Source: a virus. Taken from it: 28,286 nucleotides of DNA. The first letter of the stretch is position 1, and every line of letters begins with the position of its first letter. Both the position numbers and the translations under genes were made by a program. This document shows, piece by piece, positions 13,054-19,742 of this stretch. The notes below the pieces were generated by a model. The model did not search any database and was not told where the DNA came from. It saw nothing but the letters and a program-made list of their open reading frames with translations. The stretch covers positions 1 to 28,286 of IMG/VR virus record IMGVR_UViG_3300042914_001657; one strand, 5' to 3'.

Positions 13054-13071
13054 GGGGAGGTTGCCCTCCCC
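13054..13071. other. Intercistronic hairpin
   Basis: GGGGAGG, TTGC, CCTCCCC form a 7-bp stem; on the minus-strand transcript the loop is a GCAA tetraloop. No T-rich tail follows. It lies between two leftward genes and may be an RNA processing or stability element, or an attenuator. Confidence 0.55.
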
Positions 13072-13079
13072 GTTGGTTC

Positions 13080-13253
13080 TTACTTAAGCATAAGTTTGAG
13101 TTCTTCGATTTCTTGTTCCCATTTCTTGATTTCTTGGTTCATTGCTTGGTATCGGCTATCTGAGAAGTCTAGGTGCATCATGTGCATTAGGTTGGCTTTG
13201 ATTGACCACTTGTTGCTTTTGATTACTGCTTTGATTGCGTGTGCGTTGTTCAT
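13080..13253 (-). CDS. Small Lys/Met-rich protein (57 aa)
   Basis: MNNAHAIKAVIKSNKWSIKA, a Met/His-rich middle (LMHMMHLDFS) and a Lys/Glu helix at the end (KKWEQEIEELKLMLK) that could form a coiled coil. GGAACAAACGAA precedes the ATG; nearly the same sequence precedes the start at 13029. It is the first gene of the leftward group. No family recognised. Confidence 0.55.
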   Translation of the reverse strand: MNNAHAIKAVIKSNKWSIKANLMHMMHLDFSDSRYQAMNQEIKKWEQEIEELKLMLK

Positions 13254-13266
13254 TTCGTTTGTTCCG

Positions 13267-13282
13267 TATCACCGTGGTGATA
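13267..13282. promoter_or_regulatory. Operator-like palindrome
   Basis: TATCACC, GT, GGTGATA is a 7-bp inverted repeat with a two-base centre. It lies between the leftward -10 candidate and the first leftward ATG, a typical repressor position. Confidence 0.5.
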
Positions 13283-13287
13283 TAGAT

Positions 13288-13293
13288 ATTATA
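13288..13293 (-). promoter_or_regulatory. Leftward -10 box candidate
   Basis: The minus strand reads TATAAT here, with TATAGT slightly upstream. No convincing -35 is visible 16-18 bases upstream. Confidence 0.35.
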
Positions 13294-13326
13294 GACTATA
13301 CTTATTCCAAAAGATACTATATTGTG

Positions 13327-13362
13327 AAAAATTGTTGAAAATAATTAAAAATAGCGTAAAAT
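13327..13362 (+). promoter_or_regulatory. Rightward late promoter with phased A-tracts
   Basis: TTGAAA (13335-13340) and TAAAAT (13357-13362) are 16 bases apart. Runs of four or five A begin at 13327, 13338, 13347 and 13358, so their centres are about 10 bp apart. AAAATTGT at 13328 repeats the motif found twice at 8 kb. The predicted transcript has a ~90-base leader with GCTATC/GATAGC pairing. A second box, TATAGT at 13448-13453, lies six bases before the endolysin ATG. Confidence 0.55.
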
Positions 13363-13459
13363 CTGAATATCGCCTTGCTATCGGCTACTAGAAATAGCTC
13401 GTTCAGACCGTGATAGCGAATCCCTTTATATAACTTTCTCAGTCTTTTATAGTGGTTCC

Positions 13460-13996
13460 ATGAATAACGCTCAAGCAATTACCGAGGTTCGAGCTATCTT
13501 GAATCGGCGTTATCAGAATTACAACCAACTTCCCAACCCAGAGCGGGTGCTTCTTGCCGCCGCCGTTCTCGCTGATGACATCCAAGTTAGAGAGGTGGGC
13601 GGTAACAATAAGGGAGAATGGGTTGAGGCGATATTAGAGGGGGTCAAGCTCGGAGAAGGTTATCCTTGGTGTGCAGCGTTTATTGAGTTTTGTTGCGATG
13701 TAGCGGGCTTTACTGCTGGCCCCACCGACCGAGCCTCTGCCGCCGTTGATTCATGGCTGACGTGGGCAAAGATGGAAGGGAGGGTTACCAGCAACCCGAA
13801 GCGTGGAGACTTATGCCTCTGGAAGCGGTCAACGGGTAACCATATTGGTATAGTCACCGATTTGACGATCACGAGTGTGATGAGCATTGAGGGTAACACC
13901 ACGCCGGGGGCTACGGGCAACCAGCGAGATGGTGGAGGGTGCTATCGACGTACACGCCTCAGAAACTCTTGGACGCACTTTATTTCACTAGGATAA
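13460..13996 (+). CDS. CHAP-domain endolysin
   Basis: 178 residues. After a helical N-terminus (about 1-45), REVGGNNKGEWVEAILE leads to the catalytic Cys in YPWCAAFIEFCC (Cys71). GNHIGIVTDL carries the catalytic His128, and SIEGNT holds the third polar residue (Glu144/Asn146). This Cys-His order is the CHAP amidase/endopeptidase fold, which cuts peptidoglycan cross-links at lysis. There is no signal peptide, so export should need a holin; two small membrane proteins follow. GDLCLWKR is the usual strand before the His. No separate cell-wall-binding domain is seen. Confidence 0.85.
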   Translation: MNNAQAITEVRAILNRRYQNYNQLPNPERVLLAAAVLADDIQVREVGGNNKGEWVEAILEGVKLGEGYPWCAAFIEFCCDVAGFTAGPTDRASAAVDSWLTWAKMEGRVTSNPKRGDLCLWKRSTGNHIGIVTDLTITSVMSIEGNTTPGATGNQRDGGGCYRRTRLRNSWTHFISLG

Positions 13997-14002
13997 TCAA
14001 CC

Positions 14003-14233
14003 ATGGCAACTGAACCACCAAGTAACGACTTCTTCACCGGCTTATCTGGCTTTCTCTCAAGTACCTTCGGCTGGTTATCAACCGTTATTCTTGGCATCTT
14101 CGGGGGCGGCAAATTGCACCAAAGAATAGTACAGCTTGAAAAGGACTCGGAGGGGCTTTCTGGTCTCGCCGTACAAGTGGCAAAGATAGAGGCGAAGATA
14201 GACATTCTCCTCGACGACCGTAAACGGGGGTAA
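14003..14233 (+). CDS. Candidate holin or lysis membrane protein
   Basis: 76 residues. An N-terminal hydrophobic segment (FFTGLSGFLSSTFGWLSTVI then LGIFGGG) is followed by a helical coiled-coil tail (HQRIVQLEKDSEGLSG, VAKIEAKIDILL) and a basic end (DDRKRG). One transmembrane span plus a coil directly after an endolysin suggests a holin or antiholin. The stop codon TAA at 14231 is in the same frame as the following metallophosphoesterase, with no stop or usual start in between. Confidence 0.55.
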   Translation: MATEPPSNDFFTGLSGFLSSTFGWLSTVILGIFGGGKLHQRIVQLEKDSEGLSGLAVQVAKIEAKIDILLDDRKRG

Positions 14234-14236
14234 CCC

Positions 14237-15100
14237 ATCAACAATATCAAGACAACTCTTGAGATAACAGCCAAAGAGCCAAAAGCCCGACTTGGACTAC
14301 TTTCTGACCTCCACTTCGGAGCCTCTTGTATGGTCAAGCCAGCCTTGAAGTACGACCTTGAAAGAATGGCTGCCAGCAACTGCCGAATCGGGATTAACGG
14401 CGATGTATTCGACTTTATCCTCCCTTCAGACCTTAAACGGTTCGACCTCGACGCTCTTGATCGTGAACTACTCCAAGGTGGACTCAAGCCGATTGATGCG
14501 GCGATTGAAATGGCTTACGAGTTTCTCAAGCCCTATGCCCACCTCATCGAGTTTATAGGCATCGGCAACCACGAAGCCCACGTCTCCAAGAGGCATCATA
14601 TAGACGTGATGTCTATATTGCTCTACCGTCTCAACCAACTCCCCAACGTAGAGATAAAGGCGGGCGGTTGGTGCGGGTATTGGAACGTTACTCTCAAGCG
14701 GCAAACTCGCTTAACGAACTTCTTGATGTATCGCCACCACGGAGCGGGCGGGGCGGCTCCAGTCACCAAGGGCATCATTGACTTTCAGAGAATGTTAGCG
14801 TGGCAAGGGGACGTAGACGCACTTTGGATTGGTCACAAGCACAACAAGTTTGTTGATCTCGCCACTAAGATGGAATACCGCACCAAGAGAAACGAGGCAC
14901 GAACCAAACAAGTCACTTGTATTATGACTGGAAGCTACCTCTCGACCTACGGAACCGAGGCGGGAACCAATCCGAGTTATGCTCAAGCGTGGAATCTTGC
15001 CCCTCAGCAGTTTGGCGGTGTCATACTTGAATTGTCACAGAGAGAGTTTTATGTCGGCAAAGAGCAAACAGTTACCGTACAATGTACGGCTATCTTGTAA
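14237..15100 (+). CDS. Metallophosphoesterase with non-standard start
   Basis: All calcineurin-like phosphoesterase motifs are present in order: LLSDLHFG (D-x-H), NGDVFDF (G-D-x-x-D), GIGNHEAH (G-N-H-E), YRHHG and WIGHKHNK (G-x-H). The first motif (14300-14320) lies upstream of the first ATG in this frame (14330), so a start there would remove two metal ligands. The frame is open back to the TAA at 14231 but contains no ATG, GTG or TTG. The best candidate is ATC at 14237, six bases after GGGGG, giving 287 residues; readthrough of the TAA is the alternative. It probably acts on phosphodiester bonds, perhaps DNA. The substrate is unknown. Confidence 0.75.
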   Translation: MNNIKTTLEITAKEPKARLGLLSDLHFGASCMVKPALKYDLERMAASNCRIGINGDVFDFILPSDLKRFDLDALDRELLQGGLKPIDAAIEMAYEFLKPYAHLIEFIGIGNHEAHVSKRHHIDVMSILLYRLNQLPNVEIKAGGWCGYWNVTLKRQTRLTNFLMYRHHGAGGAAPVTKGIIDFQRMLAWQGDVDALWIGHKHNKFVDLATKMEYRTKRNEARTKQVTCIMTGSYLSTYGTEAGTNPSYAQAWNLAPQQFGGVILELSQREFYVGKEQTVTVQCTAIL

Positions 15101-15112
15101 GGGAACCTAACA

Positions 15113-15301
15113 ATGAATGAACTAGTAAAGAAAATAATTGCCGGAGCATTATCCGGCTTCGTCTCGGCGTTTCTCGTTGACCTCAATGCTTGGAAGAGCA
15201 ACGAGGCAATGGAGCACTTCAACTATGCCTTAGCTATCAAAAGATGGCTAGCGGGTGCGGTGAGCGGAGCCTTGACGGGGCTTGGGTTCGGTCAGCTATG
15301 A
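15113..15301 (+). CDS. Small two-span membrane protein, holin candidate
   Basis: 62 residues with two Gly/Ala-rich hydrophobic segments, IIAGALSGFVSAFLVDLNAW near the start and RWLAGAVSGALTGLGFGQL at the end, joined by a polar loop. AAGGGA precedes the ATG. Similar small Gly-rich proteins occur in lysis regions of siphoviruses without proven function. It may be the holin or a partner of the membrane protein at 14003. Confidence 0.5.
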   Translation: MNELVKKIIAGALSGFVSAFLVDLNAWKSNEAMEHFNYALAIKRWLAGAVSGALTGLGFGQL

Positions 15302-15486
15302 ACGCCAACTTCCGCATCGGCTTTAATCTTGGCGGGTTGCTAAAGAACGTTGGGGTATTCGTGGTGAAGGTATCTCAAGAGGACGGAGAGCGGATTATCA
15401 TGGTCTGCGACCAGCTCAGAGTTGCGTTGATTCTAGCGGGGCAAGGGGTGCTTGCCGACCGCTTGATTGCTGAGTTCAGAAAATAG
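15298..15486 (+). CDS. Small unknown protein (62 aa)
   Basis: MNANFRIGFNLGGLLKNVGV then alternating hydrophobic strands (FVVKVSQEDGERIIMVC) and a helix ending LADRLIAEFRK. The ATG at 15298 overlaps the preceding stop (ATGA), which fixes the start; upstream extension runs through the previous gene. No family recognised. Confidence 0.55.
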   Translation: MNANFRIGFNLGGLLKNVGVFVVKVSQEDGERIIMVCDQLRVALILAGQGVLADRLIAEFRK

Positions 15487-15493
15487 GTATTCT

Positions 15494-16006
15494 TTGATCG
15501 TGGCAAATCTCGCATCTCAAAAGATTGAGACCGTTCCAATAGGAACACTTAAGCATCACCCGAAGAACCCAAGAAAGGGAGATGTTAAAAGCATCACCGA
15601 GAGCATTGAGCACAACGGGTTTTATGGGGTCGTGGTGGCTCAGAAGTCTACTGGCTACGTCTTAGCGGGTAACCATCGCATGATGGCGGCGAAGGCGGCT
15701 GGCTTGGATTCTCTTCCCGTGGCTTATGTTGACGTAGACGATGCAACCGCCCTTAAAATACTACTTGCCGATAACCGCACCAATGACCTCGCAACCTACG
15801 ATAACAAGGAGCTTGCGGAGTTGCTTGCAGATGTCAGCAATACAATCGGGCTGGATGGGACGGGCTTTGATGAGGCGTTTTTAGATGGTCTTATTGGTGA
15901 GATGTCGACACCTAACTTTGCTCCCGGCACAGAAGATATGCAAGGAAGACTTGACCAGAAGAAACCGTGTATTTGCCCGGAGTGTGGACATGAATTTACG
16001 ACTTGA
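15494..16006 (+). CDS. ParB-like nuclease-domain protein with zinc ribbon
   Basis: About 170 residues. HHPKNPRKGDVKSITESI, then HNGFYGVVVA, GYVLAGNHRMMAAKAAGL and ILLADNRTNDLA are the ordered blocks of ParB/Srx N-terminal domains, including the G-N-H-R turn. The C-terminus has CICPECGHEF, half of a zinc ribbon (C-x2-C plus a preceding Cys). Such proteins are frequent next to phage DNA-modification genes and terminases. It overlaps the mom gene by 17 bases. TTG at 15494 is preferred because AGG lies six bases upstream; GTG at 15500 is equally reasonable. The role in modification or packaging is inferred from context. Confidence 0.75.
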   Translation: MIVANLASQKIETVPIGTLKHHPKNPRKGDVKSITESIEHNGFYGVVVAQKSTGYVLAGNHRMMAAKAAGLDSLPVAYVDVDDATALKILLADNRTNDLATYDNKELAELLADVSNTIGLDGTGFDEAFLDGLIGEMSTPNFAPGTEDMQGRLDQKKPCICPECGHEFTT

Positions 16007-16679
16007 TTGGGCAACTCATCAAGCGGCAAAGTATGCCGTTGAACATTGGCATTATTCAAAGTCTTTACCCGGGGCCGATAAAGTTTATGTTGGTGTTTGG
16101 GAAGATGACATTTTTATTGGGTGTATCATTTTTAGCCGTGGAGCTACTCCGCATTTAGGTTCGCCATTTGGGCTAACTCAATTTGAATGTACTGAACTCA
16201 CCCGAATTGCTTTGAACAAACACATTGCGCCAGTATCCAGAATTATATCAATAGCAATTAAATTCTTAAAGAAACAATGCCCCGGACTAAAATTAATAGT
16301 TTCTTTTGCTGACCCAACACAAAATCATCATGGAGGCGTGTACCAAGCTGGGAATTGGGTTTATTGTGGCCAAAGTCAATCATCAACATTTTATAAAATA
16401 AATGGCAAGATTACTCACCCTAGAACTTTGGGAAGTCGAGGATTAGTTCAAAACATTAACGGTGCTCGGATGTTAGATTCAAAAGCAAAAGCAATCAAGA
16501 TGGAAGGTAAACACCGATATTTGATGCCACTAGATGAATCAATCAAACCTATGATACAATCGTTATCAAAGCCATATCCCAAGCGTCCGAAAGAGCACGA
16601 GCCCGATACCCTCGGAATTCGTGGGCGGTGCGACTCCGACCCGGACGCTCCAAATTTACAAGATGAGGTGGCAGAATGA
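15990..16679 (+). CDS. mom: Mom-family DNA adenine modification protein
   Basis: 229 residues from ATG 15990. The Mom/GNAT-like pattern is clear: VEHWHYSKSLPGADKVYVGV, FIGCIIFSRGATPHLG, ECTELTRIALNKHIAPVSRI, GLKLIVSFADPTQNHHGG then VYQAGNWVYCGQS. The phage Mu Mom protein changes adenine in DNA to a carbamoylmethyl-adenine form, protecting the genome from host restriction. This copy is full length and keeps the S-F-A-D-P and Y-Q-A-G-N-W blocks. Codons are clearly more A/T-rich than in flanking genes, so it probably came in by transfer. It sits just before the terminase genes, so packaged DNA could be modified beforehand. Mu also needs Dam sites and Com; neither equivalent is seen here. Confidence 0.85.
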   Translation: MNLRLDWATHQAAKYAVEHWHYSKSLPGADKVYVGVWEDDIFIGCIIFSRGATPHLGSPFGLTQFECTELTRIALNKHIAPVSRIISIAIKFLKKQCPGLKLIVSFADPTQNHHGGVYQAGNWVYCGQSQSSTFYKINGKITHPRTLGSRGLVQNINGARMLDSKAKAIKMEGKHRYLMPLDESIKPMIQSLSKPYPKRPKEHEPDTLGIRGRCDSDPDAPNLQDEVAE

Positions 16680-17122
16680 AGTACACGCCTCCAGTAGTCG
16701 AGCAGATATGCAACCTTCTCAAGGGTGGAAACACCCGCAAGACCTCAGCGATTGCGGCGGGTATCAGCGAAGAAACCTTCTATACATGGATGAGAGAGAA
16801 ACTTGAGTTTTCTGAGTCCGTTAAAAAAGCGGAGGAGATTGCGGTCGCTAGGAATGTTGCTATCATCAATAAGGCGGCGGGTGATACATGGCAAGCGGCG
16901 GCATGGTGGCTGGAGCGTAGACGCCGGGACGATTTTGGAAAGCATGACAAGGTAGATATTAACGCAACAGTCAAGGATGTAACCGCACTTAATGAACGTG
17001 AACTTAACGCCGAAATCTTTAGACTCCTTAGCATTACCGGAACGGCAACGATTGCTGGAAATGCTGAGGATGAAGCAACCGTTCTCGGACTGGTATCAGA
17101 CAACGAAGCCGAAACACTATAG
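16676..17122 (+). CDS. terS: Small terminase subunit
   Basis: 148 residues. An N-terminal helix-turn-helix (NTRKTSAIAAGISEETFYTW) for recognising the packaging site is followed by a central helical oligomerisation region (ESVKKAEEIAVARNVAIINK, then WQAAAWWLERRRRDDFGKHD) typical of small terminases. The C-terminal ~45 residues lie in the overlap with the large subunit gene and are acidic. It starts by ATGA overlap with mom. Confidence 0.8.
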   Translation: MKYTPPVVEQICNLLKGGNTRKTSAIAAGISEETFYTWMREKLEFSESVKKAEEIAVARNVAIINKAAGDTWQAAAWWLERRRRDDFGKHDKVDINATVKDVTALNERELNAEIFRLLSITGTATIAGNAEDEATVLGLVSDNEAETL

Positions 17123-18383
17123 TTACCCAAGGCACGTTGAGTACCTTTGCGAGATCGTAGACAAGACGATTAAGGGCGAGTACCAGAATGTGGCTATCTC
17201 CCTTCCTCCGGGTCACGGCAAGAGCCAGACCATTACCACGAGGCTTCCTATTTATTGGGGCATGAGGAACCCACAAGATGCGATAGTGTTTACGGGCTAC
17301 TCTCAAGACTTCGCCGACCGCAACCTCAGCAGACCCGCCAGAGAGCTTGCCAAGGAGTTAAACATTCTTGACGAGTCTTCTAATGCGATGAGTGAGTGGA
17401 GGTTGACCAACGGTGCGAGATTGGTTGCCCGTGGCGTTGGCTCAGCTCCAACGGGTATTAACCCTATATCCTTACTTGTATGCGATGACCCGATCAAGGA
17501 TAGGATGCAAGCCGAGAGCGAGACAGAGCGGAATAACATCTGGGACTGGTGGACTGGCTCGGTGGTTCAACGGTTCTTCCCTCGAACGAAAGCCTTTGTG
17601 ATTGCGACCCGCTGGCATCATGATGACTTGATTGGACGGCTGAAAGCCCAAGGCGATGATAGCTGGACGTTTATTAACCTTCCCGCCATTGCAGAAGAAG
17701 GTGACCCGCTCGGAAGGGCTGAGGGTGAAGCATTGTGGCCGGAGGTCAAGCCCCTTAACTTTCTTGAGGCCGTCAGAAGGCAGATGGGAGAGTACAACTT
17801 TCAAGCCCTCTTCCAAGGTAACCCAAGCCTTCGAGATGGTGCAATCTTCAAGGTGGACAAGGCGAGCTTTATTGATGAGCGGGAGTTGCCTCCGATGGTG
17901 GAGCGGGTGAGGAAATGGGACGTGGCAGCGAGCTCTGGAAAGGGTGACTATACAGCGGGTGTACTGGTTGGGAAGGATGCCAACGGGCGTTACTATGTCC
18001 TCGACGTTCAACGCTTCCAAGAAGGAACCGATGCGAGAAATCAACGGATGTTAGCCACCGCAAGACAAGACGGTACGGCGGTGAGGGTAGTGGTTCCCGA
18101 AGATCCCGGCTCAGCGGGTAAAGACCAAGCCCTCGCTTACCTTCGGCTCTTGAGTGGGTTTAACGCCAAGGCGGTAAGGGAGACGGGGAGTAAGGAGACC
18201 AGAGCGGACGGTATTGCATCACAATTCAACGGTGGTAACGTCTCTCTTATTAGGGCTAACTGGAACACCGCCTTTATAGAAGAGCTTAGGCAATTCCCCA
18301 CGGGCAAGCATGATGACCAAGTGGACGCTTTGGCGGGAGCCTTTAATGAATTGGTGAGTAGCAATAATGTTTGGAATTGGTAA
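16992..18383 (+). CDS. terL: Large terminase subunit
   Basis: 463 residues. Walker A is LPPGHGKS at 71-78 and Walker B is ISLLVCDDP at about 159-167, forming the ATPase motor. The nuclease half has KWDVAASSGKGDYTAG (first Asp), YYVLDVQRF and the late HDDQVDALAGAF, the RNase H-like metal site that cuts concatemers. The motor moves DNA into the prohead through the portal encoded next. The start at 16992 lies 131 bases inside the small-subunit gene, but the residues read there (FSDWYQTTKPKHYSYPRHVE) look like a true terminase N-terminus, so both frames appear coding. ATGs at codons 24 and 27 are less likely starts. Confidence 0.9.
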   Translation: MNVNLTPKSLDSLALPERQRLLEMLRMKQPFSDWYQTTKPKHYSYPRHVEYLCEIVDKTIKGEYQNVAISLPPGHGKSQTITTRLPIYWGMRNPQDAIVFTGYSQDFADRNLSRPARELAKELNILDESSNAMSEWRLTNGARLVARGVGSAPTGINPISLLVCDDPIKDRMQAESETERNNIWDWWTGSVVQRFFPRTKAFVIATRWHHDDLIGRLKAQGDDSWTFINLPAIAEEGDPLGRAEGEALWPEVKPLNFLEAVRRQMGEYNFQALFQGNPSLRDGAIFKVDKASFIDERELPPMVERVRKWDVAASSGKGDYTAGVLVGKDANGRYYVLDVQRFQEGTDARNQRMLATARQDGTAVRVVVPEDPGSAGKDQALAYLRLLSGFNAKAVRETGSKETRADGIASQFNGGNVSLIRANWNTAFIEELRQFPTGKHDDQVDALAGAFNELVSSNNVWNW

Positions 18384-18386
18384 CGC

Positions 18387-19742
18387 ATGAGATTATTTGG
18401 ACTTGAAATTAGAGCAGTCGGGCGGGAGCCACGGAACCGAGACCAACAATTTACCGGGCTACCCTTTGTCGGTGGAACATCTACGATGGGCGGCTATCTC
18501 CGATACGGGGCAACAGACCGCAACTGGCGAACCGAGGCGGGGCAAATTGAAAGCAATTCGACGGTAGCTATTGGACTTGGTAAAATCGCTCAGAAGGTGG
18601 CTCAAGCCAAGTTGACCGTTAAAACCATTAACCCAGACGGGAGTTACTACTACAAGCCAGACCCACGGCTCTTCTCCTTTACCGCACCGATGCCGGGACT
18701 TGATGAGGCAACCATACTCAAGGCGATTGCGTGCCCTCTCAAGGTATACGGCAATGCCTACCTTCTCAAGAGGCGTAGTAAGACGGGCTTTCTTATTGGC
18801 TTGGCTCCGCTCATGCCTTGGCAAGTTGTGCCGAAGTCTGATATACATATTGACGGTACGCCGAATAACGGGAACGAGTTAATCACCCGATACCAGATAA
18901 CACCCTACGGAGGCGGTGCGATGTTCTACGCCGCTCCTTCTGAGATTATCCATTTTCGAGACGGCATGGTAGACGTGGCAAACCCAGCCCTTGGGATGTC
19001 CCCATTGATGGCCGCCCTTCGCCAAGTGGTCACCGATAACGAGGCGAGCAACTACGCCGCTACCTTGATGACCAATATGGGTATCCCCGGCGTTATCTTC
19101 TCGCCGAAAGACCCTAATGCAATGGAGCCAACGCAAGAGCAAAGAAAGTCTATGCGTGATCGTTGGCAATCCTTCTCAAGAGATAGACGAGGGCAAGCGA
19201 TGGATTTGCCGGGAGCGTTCGAGATTACACGGGTTGCAATGTCACCAACAGACATCAAAGCCATTGAGCAAAAGGTGCATACTATGACCGAGCTTCTTGC
19301 CTCGCTCGGTGTTGACCCTATGATTGTTGGACTTCCTAGCGACTCCAAGACCTACAACAACATCTCAGAGGCTAGAGAGATATTTATTGAGGACACAATC
19401 TTATCCTTGCTCTCCGTTATCTCAGCGACCCTTGACAAGGCGTTTGCCGATGAGGGGTTAGGGCTTAAGCCAAATGAGTTTCTCGCCTTCGACCCAAGTG
19501 TGTACCGTGAGCTCGATGAGGACATAAGTGCCAAGTACACAAGGGCAGAATTGGCGTTCAAGGCGGGAGCCTCTACCCGTGGAGAGTTTAGAAAGGCTCT
19601 CGGATTCCAAGACGACTTGGCAGACCCTCGAACGTGGTTCGATATGAACGCACTAGCCTCACCGCTCCCAACCACCCGAAGCATTAAGAAGTACGATAAG
19701 AGCCAGTTTAGACGGCTCGAAGATATTCAACTTGAAAGCTGA
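18387..19742 (+). CDS. Portal protein, HK97 family
   Basis: 451 residues. SNSTVAIGLGKIAQKVAQAK, PLKVYGNAYLLKRRSKTGF, SEIIHFRDGMVDVANPALGM and SPLMAALRQVVTDNEASNY are the ordered blocks of HK97/SPP1-like portals (H-F-x-D/G followed by G-x-S-P-L). TYNNISEAREIFIEDTILSL is the stem/wing region. The C-terminal 30 residues are basic and disordered in look. The portal forms the DNA entry ring and docks the terminase. It lies between terminase and MuF-like genes as usual. Confidence 0.9.
   Translation: MRLFGLEIRAVGREPRNRDQQFTGLPFVGGTSTMGGYLRYGATDRNWRTEAGQIESNSTVAIGLGKIAQKVAQAKLTVKTINPDGSYYYKPDPRLFSFTAPMPGLDEATILKAIACPLKVYGNAYLLKRRSKTGFLIGLAPLMPWQVVPKSDIHIDGTPNNGNELITRYQITPYGGGAMFYAAPSEIIHFRDGMVDVANPALGMSPLMAALRQVVTDNEASNYAATLMTNMGIPGVIFSPKDPNAMEPTQEQRKSMRDRWQSFSRDRRGQAMDLPGAFEITRVAMSPTDIKAIEQKVHTMTELLASLGVDPMIVGLPSDSKTYNNISEAREIFIEDTILSLLSVISATLDKAFADEGLGLKPNEFLAFDPSVYRELDEDISAKYTRAELAFKAGASTRGEFRKALGFQDDLADPRTWFDMNALASPLPTTRSIKKYDKSQFRRLEDIQLES

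Noticed and set aside
12904-13338. Hydrophobic rightward open frame of 144 codons
   Set aside because: Its hydrophobic look comes from reading opposite to A- and G-rich leftward genes that have ribosome sites, coupled overlaps and their own promoter.
14330-15100. Metallophosphoesterase starting at the first ATG
   Set aside because: This start removes the D-x-H metal motif that is plainly encoded just upstream in the same frame, so the product would lack key ligands.
17303-18063. Leftward open frames across the large terminase gene
   Set aside because: They are opposite a protein with complete ATPase and nuclease motifs and show no start signals.
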